From contig CAYZGX010000002.1 of NCBI GenBank assembly GCA_964478235.1, positions 1 through 64,000 of the forward strand: a stretch of DNA of 64,000 nucleotides, in the 5' to 3' direction. Within the stretch, counting starts at the first letter, position 1. Each line of letters opens with the position of its first letter. The stretch is from 2-02-FULL-45-10 sp964478235. Lineage in GTDB: Bacteria; Patescibacteriota; Patescibacteriia; Magasanikbacterales; GWA2-37-8. The notes under the pieces were generated by a model. That model was not told where the DNA came from and ran no database searches. It saw only the letters and a program-made list of their open reading frames with translations. The position numbers were made by a program, and so were the translations under genes. Below are positions 7,417-15,631 of the stretch, piece after piece.

Positions 7417-8049
7417 ATGAAACTTACTGTCTACAATTTATCCGGTAAAGCACAAAGCGATGTTACTTTGAGTGACGAAGTCTTTAATATTACCGTTAAA
7501 CCAGAAGTTGTTCACGAAGTTTTCGTGGCGCTACGCAACAACACTCGCGAACCTTGGGCAGATACCAAGAATCGTGGTGAAGTGCGCGGTGGTGGTAAGA
7601 AACCATGGCAACAAAAAGGCACCGGTCGTGCTCGTCACGGCTCTACTCGCTCTCCAATCTGGAAGGGCGGCGGTGTTGCTTTTGGTCCTTTATCTGATCG
7701 CAATTATAAAACAAAAATCAACAAGAAAACTCGTCGTTTGGCAACTAAAATGGTTTTGTCTGACAAAGCTCAGACCGGAACATTGTACGTTGTTGAAAAC
7801 TTTGATTTCAAAGAACCAAAGACTAGTCTCTTTGCCTCTTTCATCAAAGCTTTGCCAGCCAAACAGCACAGTTTCTTGGTGTTGACCGCTGGTAAGGATG
7901 CGAAATTATTGCGCATGACCAGTAATTTGAAAAAAATTGAAACAATGCGCGCAGAAGACGCTAACGTAGCTGCTCTTTTGTCGAAGCAAGCAATTGTCAC
8001 CAGTGTCGAGGGTGTCAAGCAATTGGAAAAACTCTTGACTACTAAGTAA
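7417..8049 (+). CDS. rplD: 50S ribosomal protein L4
   Basis: uL4, 210 residues, lining the exit tunnel. The conserved loop KPWQQKGTGRARHGSTRSPIWKGG is complete. In other bacteria L4 represses its own operon through the leader RNA; whether the rplC leader here is such a target is inference. It starts 25 bases after rplC at a TGTATG without a Shine-Dalgarno. Confidence 0.98.
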   Translation: MKLTVYNLSGKAQSDVTLSDEVFNITVKPEVVHEVFVALRNNTREPWADTKNRGEVRGGGKKPWQQKGTGRARHGSTRSPIWKGGGVAFGPLSDRNYKTKINKKTRRLATKMVLSDKAQTGTLYVVENFDFKEPKTSLFASFIKALPAKQHSFLVLTAGKDAKLLRMTSNLKKIETMRAEDANVAALLSKQAIVTSVEGVKQLEKLLTTK

Positions 8050-8062
8050 TCGTTGAAGACGT

Positions 8063-8455
8063 ATGGCTATCTTTAAGAAAGACAAAAAAGAAGCAGCTCC
8101 AAAGAAAGCTACCAAAAAAGTAGCTACTCCTAAAGTTGCTGAAACAACCGCTGGTGTAAAAACCACAACGACTGCTCACGGTATTATCATTCGCCCAATC
8201 GTCACCGAAAAAGCTGCCTTGGCTCAAGGTCAAAGCAACAAATATAGTTTTGTTGTAGCGCTCGATGCGAAAAAGGTGCAAGTTAAAACCGCGATTCAGG
8301 AAATGTACGGTGTGAAACCAGTGTCTGTGAATATTGTCAACGTACAAGGTCATCGTGTTCGCTTTGGCGCAAGTCAGGGTCGAAAATCCGATACCAAAAA
8401 AGCTATCGTTACCCTGCCAGCAGGTCAGACGATTACTATTCATGAAGGTGTCTAA
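8063..8455 (+). CDS. rplW: 50S ribosomal protein L23
   Basis: uL23, at the tunnel exit where trigger factor and SRP dock. The core begins near HGIIIRPIVTEKAALAQ and ends with the conserved basic segment and KKAIVTLPAGQTI. It carries an extra N-terminal tail of roughly 38 residues rich in Lys, Ala and Thr (KKDKKEAAPKKATKK), absent from typical L23. 13 bases after rplD. Confidence 0.97.
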   Translation: MAIFKKDKKEAAPKKATKKVATPKVAETTAGVKTTTTAHGIIIRPIVTEKAALAQGQSNKYSFVVALDAKKVQVKTAIQEMYGVKPVSVNIVNVQGHRVRFGASQGRKSDTKKAIVTLPAGQTITIHEGV

Positions 8456-8466
8456 ACCAACAGTAT

Positions 8467-9318
8467 ATGCCGATTAAGATCCACAAACCAACAAGTCCGG
8501 GTCGCCGCAATTCCAGTGGTGACGCGTTTTCTGACATCACGAAATGGGAGCCAGAAAAAAGCCTGATTGAATTTTTGCAACCAAAATCCGGTCGCAACAA
8601 CCAGGGTGTGATTACGGTTCGCCACAAAAGTGGTGGCGCTAAGAAATACTACCGCTTGGTAGACTTCCAGCAACACAAATTCGATGTATCCGCAACGGTT
8701 GAAGCGATTGAATACGATCCAAACCGCGGTGCTCGTATTGCTCTTATTAAATATGCTGACGGTACAAAGTCCTATGTCTTGGCTGCTGAAACTACCAAGG
8801 TAGGAGACACAATGCTTTCTTCCAAAAATGTGATCGAAGCAAAATCTGGCAACCGCATGCCTCTCAAACACATTCCAGTTGGTCTCTTCATCTTCAACGT
8901 TGAATTGACTCCTGGTAAAGGTGGACAGTTGGCACGTGGCGCTGGTTTATCAGCACAGCTCGTCGGCACCGAAGGTGACTACGCTCAAATTCGTTTGCCT
9001 TCTGGTGAAATCCGCTCCGTGATTAAAGAGTGTTTGGCTACTATCGGCATCCTCAGTAACCCAGATCGTCGTCTTATCCGCTGGGGTAAAGCTGGTCGTA
9101 TCCGTCATCGTGGTATCAAACCAACGGTGAAAGGTAAGAATATGAACCCTGTTGATCACCCGCACGGTGGTGGTGAAGGCCACAGCCCTATCGGTCAGAA
9201 ACGTGGTCCTCAGACAGTGTACGGCAAGCCAGCTCGCGGTGTGAAAACCCGCAAGCCGCAAAAGTGGAGTGACAAGTTCATTGTTCAATCCCGCCGCGCT
9301 AAAAAGGCTACTGCTTAA
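8467..9318 (+). CDS. rplB: 50S ribosomal protein L2
   Basis: uL2, needed for subunit joining and close to the peptidyl transferase centre. 283 residues, usual length. The C-terminal NPVDHPHGGGEGHSPIG segment with the conserved His is present, as are SGGAKKYYRLVDF and GKAGRIRHRGIKPTVKG. 11 bases after rplW, start TATATG with no Shine-Dalgarno. Confidence 0.99.
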   Translation: MPIKIHKPTSPGRRNSSGDAFSDITKWEPEKSLIEFLQPKSGRNNQGVITVRHKSGGAKKYYRLVDFQQHKFDVSATVEAIEYDPNRGARIALIKYADGTKSYVLAAETTKVGDTMLSSKNVIEAKSGNRMPLKHIPVGLFIFNVELTPGKGGQLARGAGLSAQLVGTEGDYAQIRLPSGEIRSVIKECLATIGILSNPDRRLIRWGKAGRIRHRGIKPTVKGKNMNPVDHPHGGGEGHSPIGQKRGPQTVYGKPARGVKTRKPQKWSDKFIVQSRRAKKATA

Positions 9319-9330
9319 TAACCCATCACT

Positions 9331-9654
9331 ATGTCACGAAGTTTAAAAAAAGGCGCCTACATTGACCCACGTGTGCTCCAGAAAGTTGAAGCCATGAAAG
9401 CCAGTGGTAAACGCGCATCTATCAAAACCTGGTCCCGCGCTTGTGTTATCTCTCCGGAGATGGTCGGCGTCACCTTCTTAGTCCACAACGGCAAAGATTT
9501 CATCACAGTATTGTGTGATGAAAACATGGTTGGTCATCGCTTAGGCGAATTTTCCCCAACCCGTAAATTCATTCGCCATGGTGGTAAGATGCAGAAAGAT
9601 CAGGAAACAAAAGCAGCCGCTCCGGCAGCCGCTCCAGCCGCCGCTAAGAAATAA
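9331..9654 (+). CDS. rpsS: 30S ribosomal protein S19
   Basis: uS19 of the 30S head. MSRSLKKGAYID start, then SPEMVGVTFLVHNGKDF and GHRLGEFSPTRKF. After the normal end there is an Ala/Pro-rich tail (TKAAAPAAAPAAAKK), an extension also seen in other ribosomal proteins of this operon. Its stop TAA shares a base with an ATG of the rplV frame at 9654. Confidence 0.97.
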   Translation: MSRSLKKGAYIDPRVLQKVEAMKASGKRASIKTWSRACVISPEMVGVTFLVHNGKDFITVLCDENMVGHRLGEFSPTRKFIRHGGKMQKDQETKAAAPAAAPAAAKK

Positions 9655-9665
9655 TGTTTACCCGT

Positions 9666-10040
9666 ATGAACCAGGAAGTTACAGCACAATTAAAATACTT
9701 GCGCACCAGTCCTCGTAAATTGCGCTTGATTGTTGACCTTATCCGTGGTAAGCGTGTTTCTCGAGCTTTGGAAAATTTGGCGGTGCTCAACAAGAAGCAG
9801 GCTCACACTATGGCTAAGTTGGTAAACTCCGCAATTGCGAACGCTACCAACAACCATTCGCTCAAAGCTGATGATTTGGTTATCAAAACTATCACCGTTG
9901 ACGGTGGTCCAGTCTTGAAGCGTTTTATGCCAAAAGCACACGGTCGTGCCACTCCAGTTCGCGAGCGCACTTCCCATGTAAAATTGGTATTGGCCGCTAT
10001 CCCAAGAAAAGTTAAAGCTACTAAGACTAAGAAGCAATAA
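9666..10040 (+). CDS. rplV: 50S ribosomal protein L22
   Basis: uL22, with a beta-hairpin in the exit tunnel. MNQEVTAQLKYLRTSPRKLRLIVDLIRG is the usual beginning. I chose ATG 9666 because it matches family length and follows GT, as most starts here do. ATG 9654 would add four residues and overlap the rpsS stop. The conserved GRATPVRERTSHVKLVL C terminus is followed by a short Lys-rich tail. Confidence 0.96.
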   Translation: MNQEVTAQLKYLRTSPRKLRLIVDLIRGKRVSRALENLAVLNKKQAHTMAKLVNSAIANATNNHSLKADDLVIKTITVDGGPVLKRFMPKAHGRATPVRERTSHVKLVLAAIPRKVKATKTKKQ

Positions 10041-10051
10041 TTTCTTTACCT

Positions 10052-10744
10052 ATGGGTCACAAAGTCCATCCGAAAATTCACCGCGTTCCTTTCGTCTTCC
10101 CTTGGGATTCTCGTTGGTTCGCTAAGAAAGATCAACTCGCTCAATACTTACAGCAAGAAATTGCTATTCGCGAATTCTTGGAAAAGAAATTGAAAGAAGC
10201 AGGTATTGATTCTATCAGTATCGAACGCACTTCTAAAGAAGTTGTCATTACTATCTTGGCAGCAAAGCCAGGTGTAGTAATTGGCCGTGGTGGTGCTGGT
10301 CTTGAAGATATCCGCAAAGAAGTGGAAAAGAAATTGCTGTCTTTTAGCACTAAAGTTAAATTAAACATCCAGCCAGTCACTCAACCAGCTCTCTCGGCAG
10401 CTATTGTTGCTCAGAACGCTGCGCTTGATATTGAAAAACGTCTTCCTTTCCGCCGTGTGATGAAACAAGCGATTGAAAAAATCATGTCCGCTGGTGCAAA
10501 AGGTGTGAAGATTCAAATGTCTGGTCGTTTGAACGGCGCTGAAATTGCTCGTCGTGAAAAATTGGCTTCTGGCAAAATGTCTTTGATCACCATCCGCAGT
10601 GATGTTGATTACGCGCTTGCTGAAGCTCACACGATGTACGGCAAAATCGGTATCAAGGTTTGGATCTATAACGGTGAAGTATTCGGTCGCCGTGATAAAT
10701 TTGCTAAAAAAGAGACTGAGGAAACTAAGAAGCAGGCTAAATAA
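10052..10744 (+). CDS. rpsC: 30S ribosomal protein S3
   Basis: uS3 at the mRNA entry channel. MGHKVHPKIHRVPFVFPWDSRWFAKK differs a little from the common GQKVNPIGFRLG start. The KH domain follows with GRGGAGLEDIRKEVEKK, then the C-terminal domain with SGRLNGAEIARREKL. A Lys/Glu-rich tail ends the 230-residue protein. Confidence 0.98.
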   Translation: MGHKVHPKIHRVPFVFPWDSRWFAKKDQLAQYLQQEIAIREFLEKKLKEAGIDSISIERTSKEVVITILAAKPGVVIGRGGAGLEDIRKEVEKKLLSFSTKVKLNIQPVTQPALSAAIVAQNAALDIEKRLPFRRVMKQAIEKIMSAGAKGVKIQMSGRLNGAEIARREKLASGKMSLITIRSDVDYALAEAHTMYGKIGIKVWIYNGEVFGRRDKFAKKETEETKKQAK

Positions 10745-10764
10745 GTCCCTCTAAGATTGCCCCT

Positions 10765-11184
10765 ATGTTATTACCAAAAAAAGTACAACATCGAAAATGG
10801 CACAAAGGCCGTCGCCGTCAAAAAGGCGTCGCTACTCGTGCTAACAGCATCGACTTTGGTGACTTTGGTCTCAAGAGTCAGAGCTACGGCTGGGTAACCA
10901 GTCGTCAGATCGAAGCAGCTCGCCGTGTGCTCACTCGTTATGTGCGCCGTGGTGGTAAAGTTTGGATCCGCATCTTCCCTGATAAGCCAGTTACTAAAAA
11001 AGGTAACGAAACCCCGATGGGTGGTGGTAAGGGTGCGCCGGATCATTACGTCGCTGTCGTCAAACCAGGTACCGTTCTCTTTGAAATGGTTGGTGTGACC
11101 CGCGAATCAGCTAAAGAAGCGATGGATATGGCCGGCTACAAGTTCGGTCTCAAGACCAAGTTTATCGAAAAGAACCGCCCATAA
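10765..11184 (+). CDS. rplP: 50S ribosomal protein L16
   Basis: uL16, at the tRNA-binding face of the 50S. 139 residues, normal length. KVQHRKWHKGRRRQKGVATRAN start region, GGGKGAPDHYVAVVKPG loop and VTRESAKEAMDMAGYKFGLKTKFI end. Its stop is one base before the rpmC start, suggesting translational coupling. Confidence 0.98.
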   Translation: MLLPKKVQHRKWHKGRRRQKGVATRANSIDFGDFGLKSQSYGWVTSRQIEAARRVLTRYVRRGGKVWIRIFPDKPVTKKGNETPMGGGKGAPDHYVAVVKPGTVLFEMVGVTRESAKEAMDMAGYKFGLKTKFIEKNRP

Positions 11185-11185
11185 T

Positions 11186-11380
11186 ATGGATTTCAAAGAC
11201 TTACAAGCTAAATCAGACGCAGAATTAAAGGATCTCCTTGCTACTCTCGTCAGTGAGCTCCACGCGAATAATTTCGCGAAGCGCACGAAGCAAATCAAGC
11301 AGGTGCACCTCTTTAGTCAGAAGCGCCAAGCGATTGCTCGCATTAAGACGCTGCTCCACACTCGAGCCGCTAGTAAATAA
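11186..11380 (+). CDS. rpmC: 50S ribosomal protein L29
   Basis: uL29, 64 residues, two long helices near the tunnel exit. Conserved pattern of MDFKDLQAKSDAELKDLLATL followed by RKRQ-like QKRQAIARIKTLLHTR. It begins one base after the rplP stop. Confidence 0.95.
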   Translation: MDFKDLQAKSDAELKDLLATLVSELHANNFAKRTKQIKQVHLFSQKRQAIARIKTLLHTRAASK

Positions 11381-11391
11381 TCACTTATTGT

Positions 11392-11646
11392 ATGGAAAAC
11401 AAAGAAACCAAACTTGAGCGCTCGTTTACTGGTACTGTTGTTTCAACAAGTATGCAGAAGACTATCACCGTTCGCGTTGATTCGATGAAGCTCAATGAAA
11501 AATATCAAAAGAAATATCGTGTTAGTGCTAAATATCATGTTCATGATGAAGATGGTAAAGCAAAAGTCGGTGACACGGTTACGTTTGTCGAATGTCGTCC
11601 AATGTCCAAAACAAAACGCTGGACACTCACCGGCATCGCTAAATAA
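11392..11646 (+). CDS. rpsQ: 30S ribosomal protein S17
   Basis: uS17, an OB-fold protein binding 16S rRNA. 84 residues with FTGTVVSTSMQKTITVRVD and the closing VTFVECRPMSKTKRWTL. Position between rpmC and rplN is standard. Confidence 0.97.
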   Translation: MENKETKLERSFTGTVVSTSMQKTITVRVDSMKLNEKYQKKYRVSAKYHVHDEDGKAKVGDTVTFVECRPMSKTKRWTLTGIAK

Positions 11647-11672
11647 TGTTTTAAAAACCTTTCGTTTTTAGT

Positions 11673-12044
11673 ATGATTCAACATCGCGCAATGCTCGCTG
11701 TCGCCGATAACACCGGTGCCAAAAAGCTACAATGTATTCGTGTGCTTGATGGTTACAAGAAGCGCTATGCTCGTCTTGGTGACGTCATCACTTGCGTTGT
11801 GAAAGAAGCTGCTCCACGTGGACTCGTTAAAAAGAGTGATGTTGTGCATGCTGTCTTGGTTCGCATCCGCAAAGAAACTCGCCGTCCAGATGGCACCTAT
11901 GTTCGCTTTGACGAAAACGCAGCGGTGATTATTGACCGCGCTAGTAAAGAGCCAAAAGGTTCCCGTATCTTCGGGCCGATTGCTCGCGAACTTCGTACCA
12001 AAGGTTTTCAAAAGATTATTTCCTTAGCCCCTGAAGTGGTGTAA
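11673..12044 (+). CDS. rplN: 50S ribosomal protein L14
   Basis: uL14, at the subunit interface. MIQHRAMLAVADNTGAKKLQCIRVL start, VKEAAPRGLVKKSDVVHAVLVR centre, GSRIFGPIARELR end. 123 residues, as expected. Confidence 0.98.
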   Translation: MIQHRAMLAVADNTGAKKLQCIRVLDGYKKRYARLGDVITCVVKEAAPRGLVKKSDVVHAVLVRIRKETRRPDGTYVRFDENAAVIIDRASKEPKGSRIFGPIARELRTKGFQKIISLAPEVV

Positions 12045-12068
12045 GACTTTAAGGAATACTATACCTAT

Positions 12069-12377
12069 ATGAAAATCAAATTAAACGACAAAGTAAAAGT
12101 CATGAGTGGTAAGGATGCTGGCAAAGAAGCTAAAGTCATCCAGGTTTTTCCAAAAGAAGGAAAAATCGTTGTCGAAGGTGTGAACATCGTGAAGAAACAC
12201 ATCAAAGCAAAAAAAGCTGGTGAAAAAGGTACTCGTATTGAGCTCGCTGGTCCGATTCATGCTTCTAAAGTTATGCTCCTTGATCCTAAATCTGGTAAAC
12301 CAACTCGCGTTGGCTACAAGATGGACGGTCAAAAGAAACGTCGTGTAGCAACTGCTACCGGTGAATTTATCGACTAA
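12069..12377 (+). CDS. rplX: 50S ribosomal protein L24
   Basis: uL24, with the KOW motif DKVKVMSGKDAGKEAKVIQVFP at the N terminus. 102 residues. Ends four bases before the rplE start. Confidence 0.96.
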   Translation: MKIKLNDKVKVMSGKDAGKEAKVIQVFPKEGKIVVEGVNIVKKHIKAKKAGEKGTRIELAGPIHASKVMLLDPKSGKPTRVGYKMDGQKKRRVATATGEFID

Positions 12378-12381
12378 GCCT

Positions 12382-12921
12382 ATGAAATCCCTTTACGAAA
12401 TGTACAAGAAAGAGATCGTTCCAGCCGTTCAAAAAGAACTTGGCTTGAAGAACGTTATGCAGGTACCAAAGATCACCAAAGTGGTGATTAACGCTGGTAT
12501 CGGCCGCTTTGTCAAAGAAGCTAACTTTATTGACAGTGTAGAAAAGACTTTGACAAAAATCACTGGTCAAAAACCAGTGCGCACCAAAGCTAAAAAAGCT
12601 ATCTCCAACTTCAAAATCCGCCAAGGTCAAGAAATTGGTGTTGTAGTCACCCTCCGCGGTCCTCGCATGTACCACTTCCTTGAAAAATTACTCCGTGTAA
12701 CTTTCCCTCGCGTACGCGACTTCCACGGTATCTCTGATAAGGCTTTTGATCGCCAAGGTAATTTCACCATTGGTTTCAAAGAAAACATTGCGTTTCCTGA
12801 AGTAAAATTGGAAGAAATCGAAAAAATTCATGGCTTGCAGGTGGTCATTAATACGACTGCCAAAGATAAGGTCGCGGGCCGTGCATTACTTACTCACTTA
12901 GGATTCCCTTTCACTAAATAA
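12382..12921 (+). CDS. rplE: 50S ribosomal protein L5
   Basis: uL5 of the central protuberance, binding 5S rRNA. 179 residues from ATG 12382 (MKSLYEMYKKEIVPAVQ), preceded by CCT. An earlier ATG at 12361 in the same frame overlaps rplX and is less likely. The RTKAKKAISNFKIRQG and PRVRDFHGIS motifs are present. Confidence 0.97.
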   Translation: MKSLYEMYKKEIVPAVQKELGLKNVMQVPKITKVVINAGIGRFVKEANFIDSVEKTLTKITGQKPVRTKAKKAISNFKIRQGQEIGVVVTLRGPRMYHFLEKLLRVTFPRVRDFHGISDKAFDRQGNFTIGFKENIAFPEVKLEEIEKIHGLQVVINTTAKDKVAGRALLTHLGFPFTK

Positions 12922-12922
12922 T

Positions 12923-13108
12923 ATGGCTACTTGGGCACAAATTTCAAAATCAAAGAAGACTCCAAAGTTTTCGACGCGCATTGTCAACCGATGCTGGAAC
13001 TGCGGTCGTAAACGCGCCTTCATGCGCCGATTTAAAGTTTGCCGTATTTGTTTCCGTGAATTTGCGAACGCTGGTAAGATTCCAGGTGTCCGCAAGTCCA
13101 GTTGGTAA
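12923..13108 (+). CDS. rpsZ: 30S ribosomal protein S14, zinc form
   Basis: uS14 of the short zinc-binding type, 61 residues. Four Cys lie in C-x2-C ... C-x2-C arrangement (CWNCGRKRAF, VCRICFREFA), followed by GKIPGVRKSSW. It starts one base after rplE. Confidence 0.97.
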   Translation: MATWAQISKSKKTPKFSTRIVNRCWNCGRKRAFMRRFKVCRICFREFANAGKIPGVRKSSW

Positions 13109-13136
13109 TTCTAATGTATAAGATAATTATTCTATT

Positions 13137-13526
13137 ATGATGACTGATCCAATTGCTGACATGCTCACTCGAATGCGCAACGCTTCCATGGTGCACAAAA
13201 AAGAAGTCACCTTGCCTTTTTCCAAATTGAAAATGGCGATTGCCAACATTCTAGTGCGTGAAGGCTATATTGCTAAAGCTGAGGAAACCAAGGGTAAACC
13301 TTCCTTTATCGTGGTAACATTAAAATACACCGATAAAATCCCAGCTATTCAATCCCTCACTCGCGTCAGTACCCCAGGTCACCGCCGCTATGTGAAGAAA
13401 ACTGATATCGAACGCGTGTTGAACGGTCTCGGTATTGCGATTCTCTCCACCCCACAAGGTCTTTTGACTGATAAAGAAGCAATAGCAGCAAATGTTGGTG
13501 GTGAACTCCTTTGTGAAATTTACTAA
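13137..13526 (+). CDS. rpsH: 30S ribosomal protein S8
   Basis: uS8, central domain assembly protein and a known translational repressor of the spc operon in other bacteria. MTDPIADMLTRMRNA start (ATG 13137 or 13140), then the STPGHRRYVKKTDIERVLNGLGIAILSTPQG region and GGELLCEIY end. Confidence 0.98.
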   Translation: MMTDPIADMLTRMRNASMVHKKEVTLPFSKLKMAIANILVREGYIAKAEETKGKPSFIVVTLKYTDKIPAIQSLTRVSTPGHRRYVKKTDIERVLNGLGIAILSTPQGLLTDKEAIAANVGGELLCEIY

Positions 13527-13549
13527 TCACTCACACTAAGCTTATTTAT

Positions 13550-14095
13550 ATGTCCCGTATTGGTAAAAAAATTCGAACCTTACCGGCTGGTGTGACTGCT
13601 GAAGTAAAAGGCACCCAGCTTGTTGTGAAGGGTCCAAAAGGCGAGCTTAAACTCGATCTCCACCCACACATCACCGTTGTTATCAAAGATGGTCAAGTTA
13701 CCACTGAAGTAAAGAATGGCGACAGTGTTCGCGATCGTGCTTTGTGGGGTACTTTTTCAAGTATCATTGAAAACTTGATTGACGGCGTAACAACTGGTTT
13801 CAAAAAACAGTTGGAAATCAGCGGCGTTGGTTTCAAAGCGACTGTTAAAGGTACAAACCTTGTTTTGGATGTTGGTTTTTCTCACCCAGTGGAAATTAAG
13901 CCGATGACTGGTGTTAAATTTTCTGTAGAAAAAAACATTATCACTGTCGAGGGTAATGACAAACAGTTAGTTGGTGAAATGGCTGCGCAAATTCGTCGCG
14001 TACGCAAACCTGAACCATATAAAGGTAAAGGTATTAAATATCTCGACGAAGTTATCGCTCGCAAGGCCGGTAAGACTGCCGCTAAAGCAGCGTAA
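13550..14095 (+). CDS. rplF: 50S ribosomal protein L6
   Basis: uL6, 181 residues, two tandem copies of one fold. MSRIGKKIRTLPAGVTAEVKG start and RRVRKPEPYKGKGIKYLDEVI end. A short Lys/Ala tail follows. Confidence 0.97.
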   Translation: MSRIGKKIRTLPAGVTAEVKGTQLVVKGPKGELKLDLHPHITVVIKDGQVTTEVKNGDSVRDRALWGTFSSIIENLIDGVTTGFKKQLEISGVGFKATVKGTNLVLDVGFSHPVEIKPMTGVKFSVEKNIITVEGNDKQLVGEMAAQIRRVRKPEPYKGKGIKYLDEVIARKAGKTAAKAA

Positions 14096-14106
14096 TACTT
14101 ATATAT

Positions 14107-14481
14107 ATGAAACGATTAGCTACTATTACAAAAAACGCTCTTCGCCAGATTCGCCACAAACGTGTTCGCGCTCGCTTAGTTGGTTCTGCGACCACTCCTC
14201 GTTTGTCAGTCTTCCGCAGTTTGCGTTCTGTCACCGCTCAACTTATTGATGATGCGTCTGGCAAAACATTAGTATTTGTAAAATCCTCTGATTTGAAAGA
14301 TGCGAAAGTTGAAGGTAAAACAGCTAAGGTTGGTGCTGCCTACGCAGTTGGCCAAGCTTTGGCTGAAAAAGCTAAAGCCAAAGGTATCACTACAGTTATT
14401 TTTGATCGTGGTGGTTACCGTTTTCATGGTCGCGTAGCTGCGGTCGCTGAAGGCGCTCGCGCCGGCGGTTTGCAATTCTAA
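14107..14481 (+). CDS. rplR: 50S ribosomal protein L18
   Basis: uL18, 5S rRNA-binding. 124 residues; RHKRVRARLVGSATTPRLSVFRSLRSVTAQLIDD and FDRGGYRFHGRVAAVAEGAR are diagnostic. Start in a run of TATATATATG. Confidence 0.97.
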   Translation: MKRLATITKNALRQIRHKRVRARLVGSATTPRLSVFRSLRSVTAQLIDDASGKTLVFVKSSDLKDAKVEGKTAKVGAAYAVGQALAEKAKAKGITTVIFDRGGYRFHGRVAAVAEGARAGGLQF

Positions 14482-14493
14482 TTGTTTACCCCT

Positions 14494-15099
14494 ATGATGA
14501 ATAATAATTCCAACAGTACTGGTCGCGGAGGTTTCCGCAAAGACCGTCGCCAAGAAGAGAAGTCAGAATTTGACCAATTTATCTTGGACTTAGCTCGCGT
14601 GACTCGCGTTACCCAAGGTGGTAAGCATATGAGTTTCCGCACCTGTGTTATCTTGGGTGATCGCAAAGGCCGTGTAGCTTTTGGTGTCGCTAAAGGTAAA
14701 GATGTACAAGGGGGCGTGGAAAAAGCTGTTCGCCAAGCAAAAAAGAACATGATCCGCGTACCGCTCGTTCGAGAAACAATTCCACACGCAGTTTTATATA
14801 AATATAAAGCCGCCGCTGTTCTCTTGAGACCAGCTCCAAAAGGTTCTGGTATCATCGCTGGTGGTGCTGCTCGTGTCGTGTTTGAAATGGCTGGTATCCC
14901 AAACGTATCCTGTAAAATCTTGGGTACTACTAAAAACAAAATCGCAATCGTAAAAGCTACCTTCGAAGCTTTGAAAAGTTTCAAACGTCACAGTACTCCA
15001 GTAAAAAAGTTTGAAATGGCTAAAAAAGAAGAAGTAGCCGTTGAAGCAAAAGCAGAAGAAAAGAAGCCAGCCAAAAAAGCTGCTTCTAAAAAAGCTTAA
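14494..15099 (+). CDS. rpsE: 30S ribosomal protein S5
   Basis: uS5, part of the decoding fidelity network and the mRNA entry helicase. Start set at ATG 14494 (MMNNNSNSTG); a TTG four codons earlier directly abuts the rplR stop. Core motifs VTQGGKHMSFRTCVILGD and GAARVVFEMAGIPNVSCKILG are present. A Lys/Ala/Glu-rich C-terminal tail of about 30 residues is unusual. The next gene is rplO, with no rpmD between. Confidence 0.97.
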   Translation: MMNNNSNSTGRGGFRKDRRQEEKSEFDQFILDLARVTRVTQGGKHMSFRTCVILGDRKGRVAFGVAKGKDVQGGVEKAVRQAKKNMIRVPLVRETIPHAVLYKYKAAAVLLRPAPKGSGIIAGGAARVVFEMAGIPNVSCKILGTTKNKIAIVKATFEALKSFKRHSTPVKKFEMAKKEEVAVEAKAEEKKPAKKAASKKA

Positions 15100-15120
15100 G
15101 GCTCTCATTACTACACTTGT

Positions 15121-15558
15121 ATGTTAAAAGTTCACACAATTAAACCAGCCCGTGGCGCTAAACACAGTAAAAAGCGTGTTGGTCGCGGTAATGCTTCTGG
15201 TCATGGTACTTCCTCCACTCGTGGTGGTAAGGGTCAGACTGCTCGCTCTGGTGGTAGCCGTGGTTTGAAGATGTTAGGCTTCAAATTCTTGCTCCAATCA
15301 ACTCCAAAATTACGTGGTTTCACTAGTCGTCAAACCAAACCAGCTGAAGTCTATCTCAGTGATTTGGAAAAACATTTTGACGCTGGCGCCACAATTACTT
15401 TGGCCGCTCTTCAAGAAAAAAATCTTATTGGCGCAACTGTGAAACAAGTAAAAATTGTTGGCACAGGCGAACTTAAGAAAAAAGTGTCTTTGTCTGGCAT
15501 CTTGGCCACCAAAGGCGCAGCAGCAGCTATAACCAAAGCTGGCGGCGACATCAAATAA
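15121..15558 (+). CDS. rplO: 50S ribosomal protein L15
   Basis: uL15, 145 residues. The Gly-rich N terminus (KRVGRGNASGHGTSSTRGGKGQ) and the GTGELKKKVSLSG segment are typical. It follows rpsE by 21 bases where rpmD would normally lie. A perfect hairpin after the stop separates it from secY. Confidence 0.97.
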   Translation: MLKVHTIKPARGAKHSKKRVGRGNASGHGTSSTRGGKGQTARSGGSRGLKMLGFKFLLQSTPKLRGFTSRQTKPAEVYLSDLEKHFDAGATITLAALQEKNLIGATVKQVKIVGTGELKKKVSLSGILATKGAAAAITKAGGDIK

Positions 15559-15565
15559 TCCCTTT

Positions 15566-15596
15566 CTTTACAGTCCTCTCCCATAGGACTGTAAAG
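15566..15596 (+). terminator. Perfect 12-bp hairpin between rplO and secY
   Basis: Arms CTTTACAGTCCT (15566-15577) and AGGACTGTAAAG (15585-15596). Followed by TATTTTATAG, a poor T run, so it is a partial terminator or RNA processing site. Confidence 0.6.
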
Positions 15597-15631
15597 TATT
15601 TTATAGATTCTCGTTTAATCATCTACCCCGT

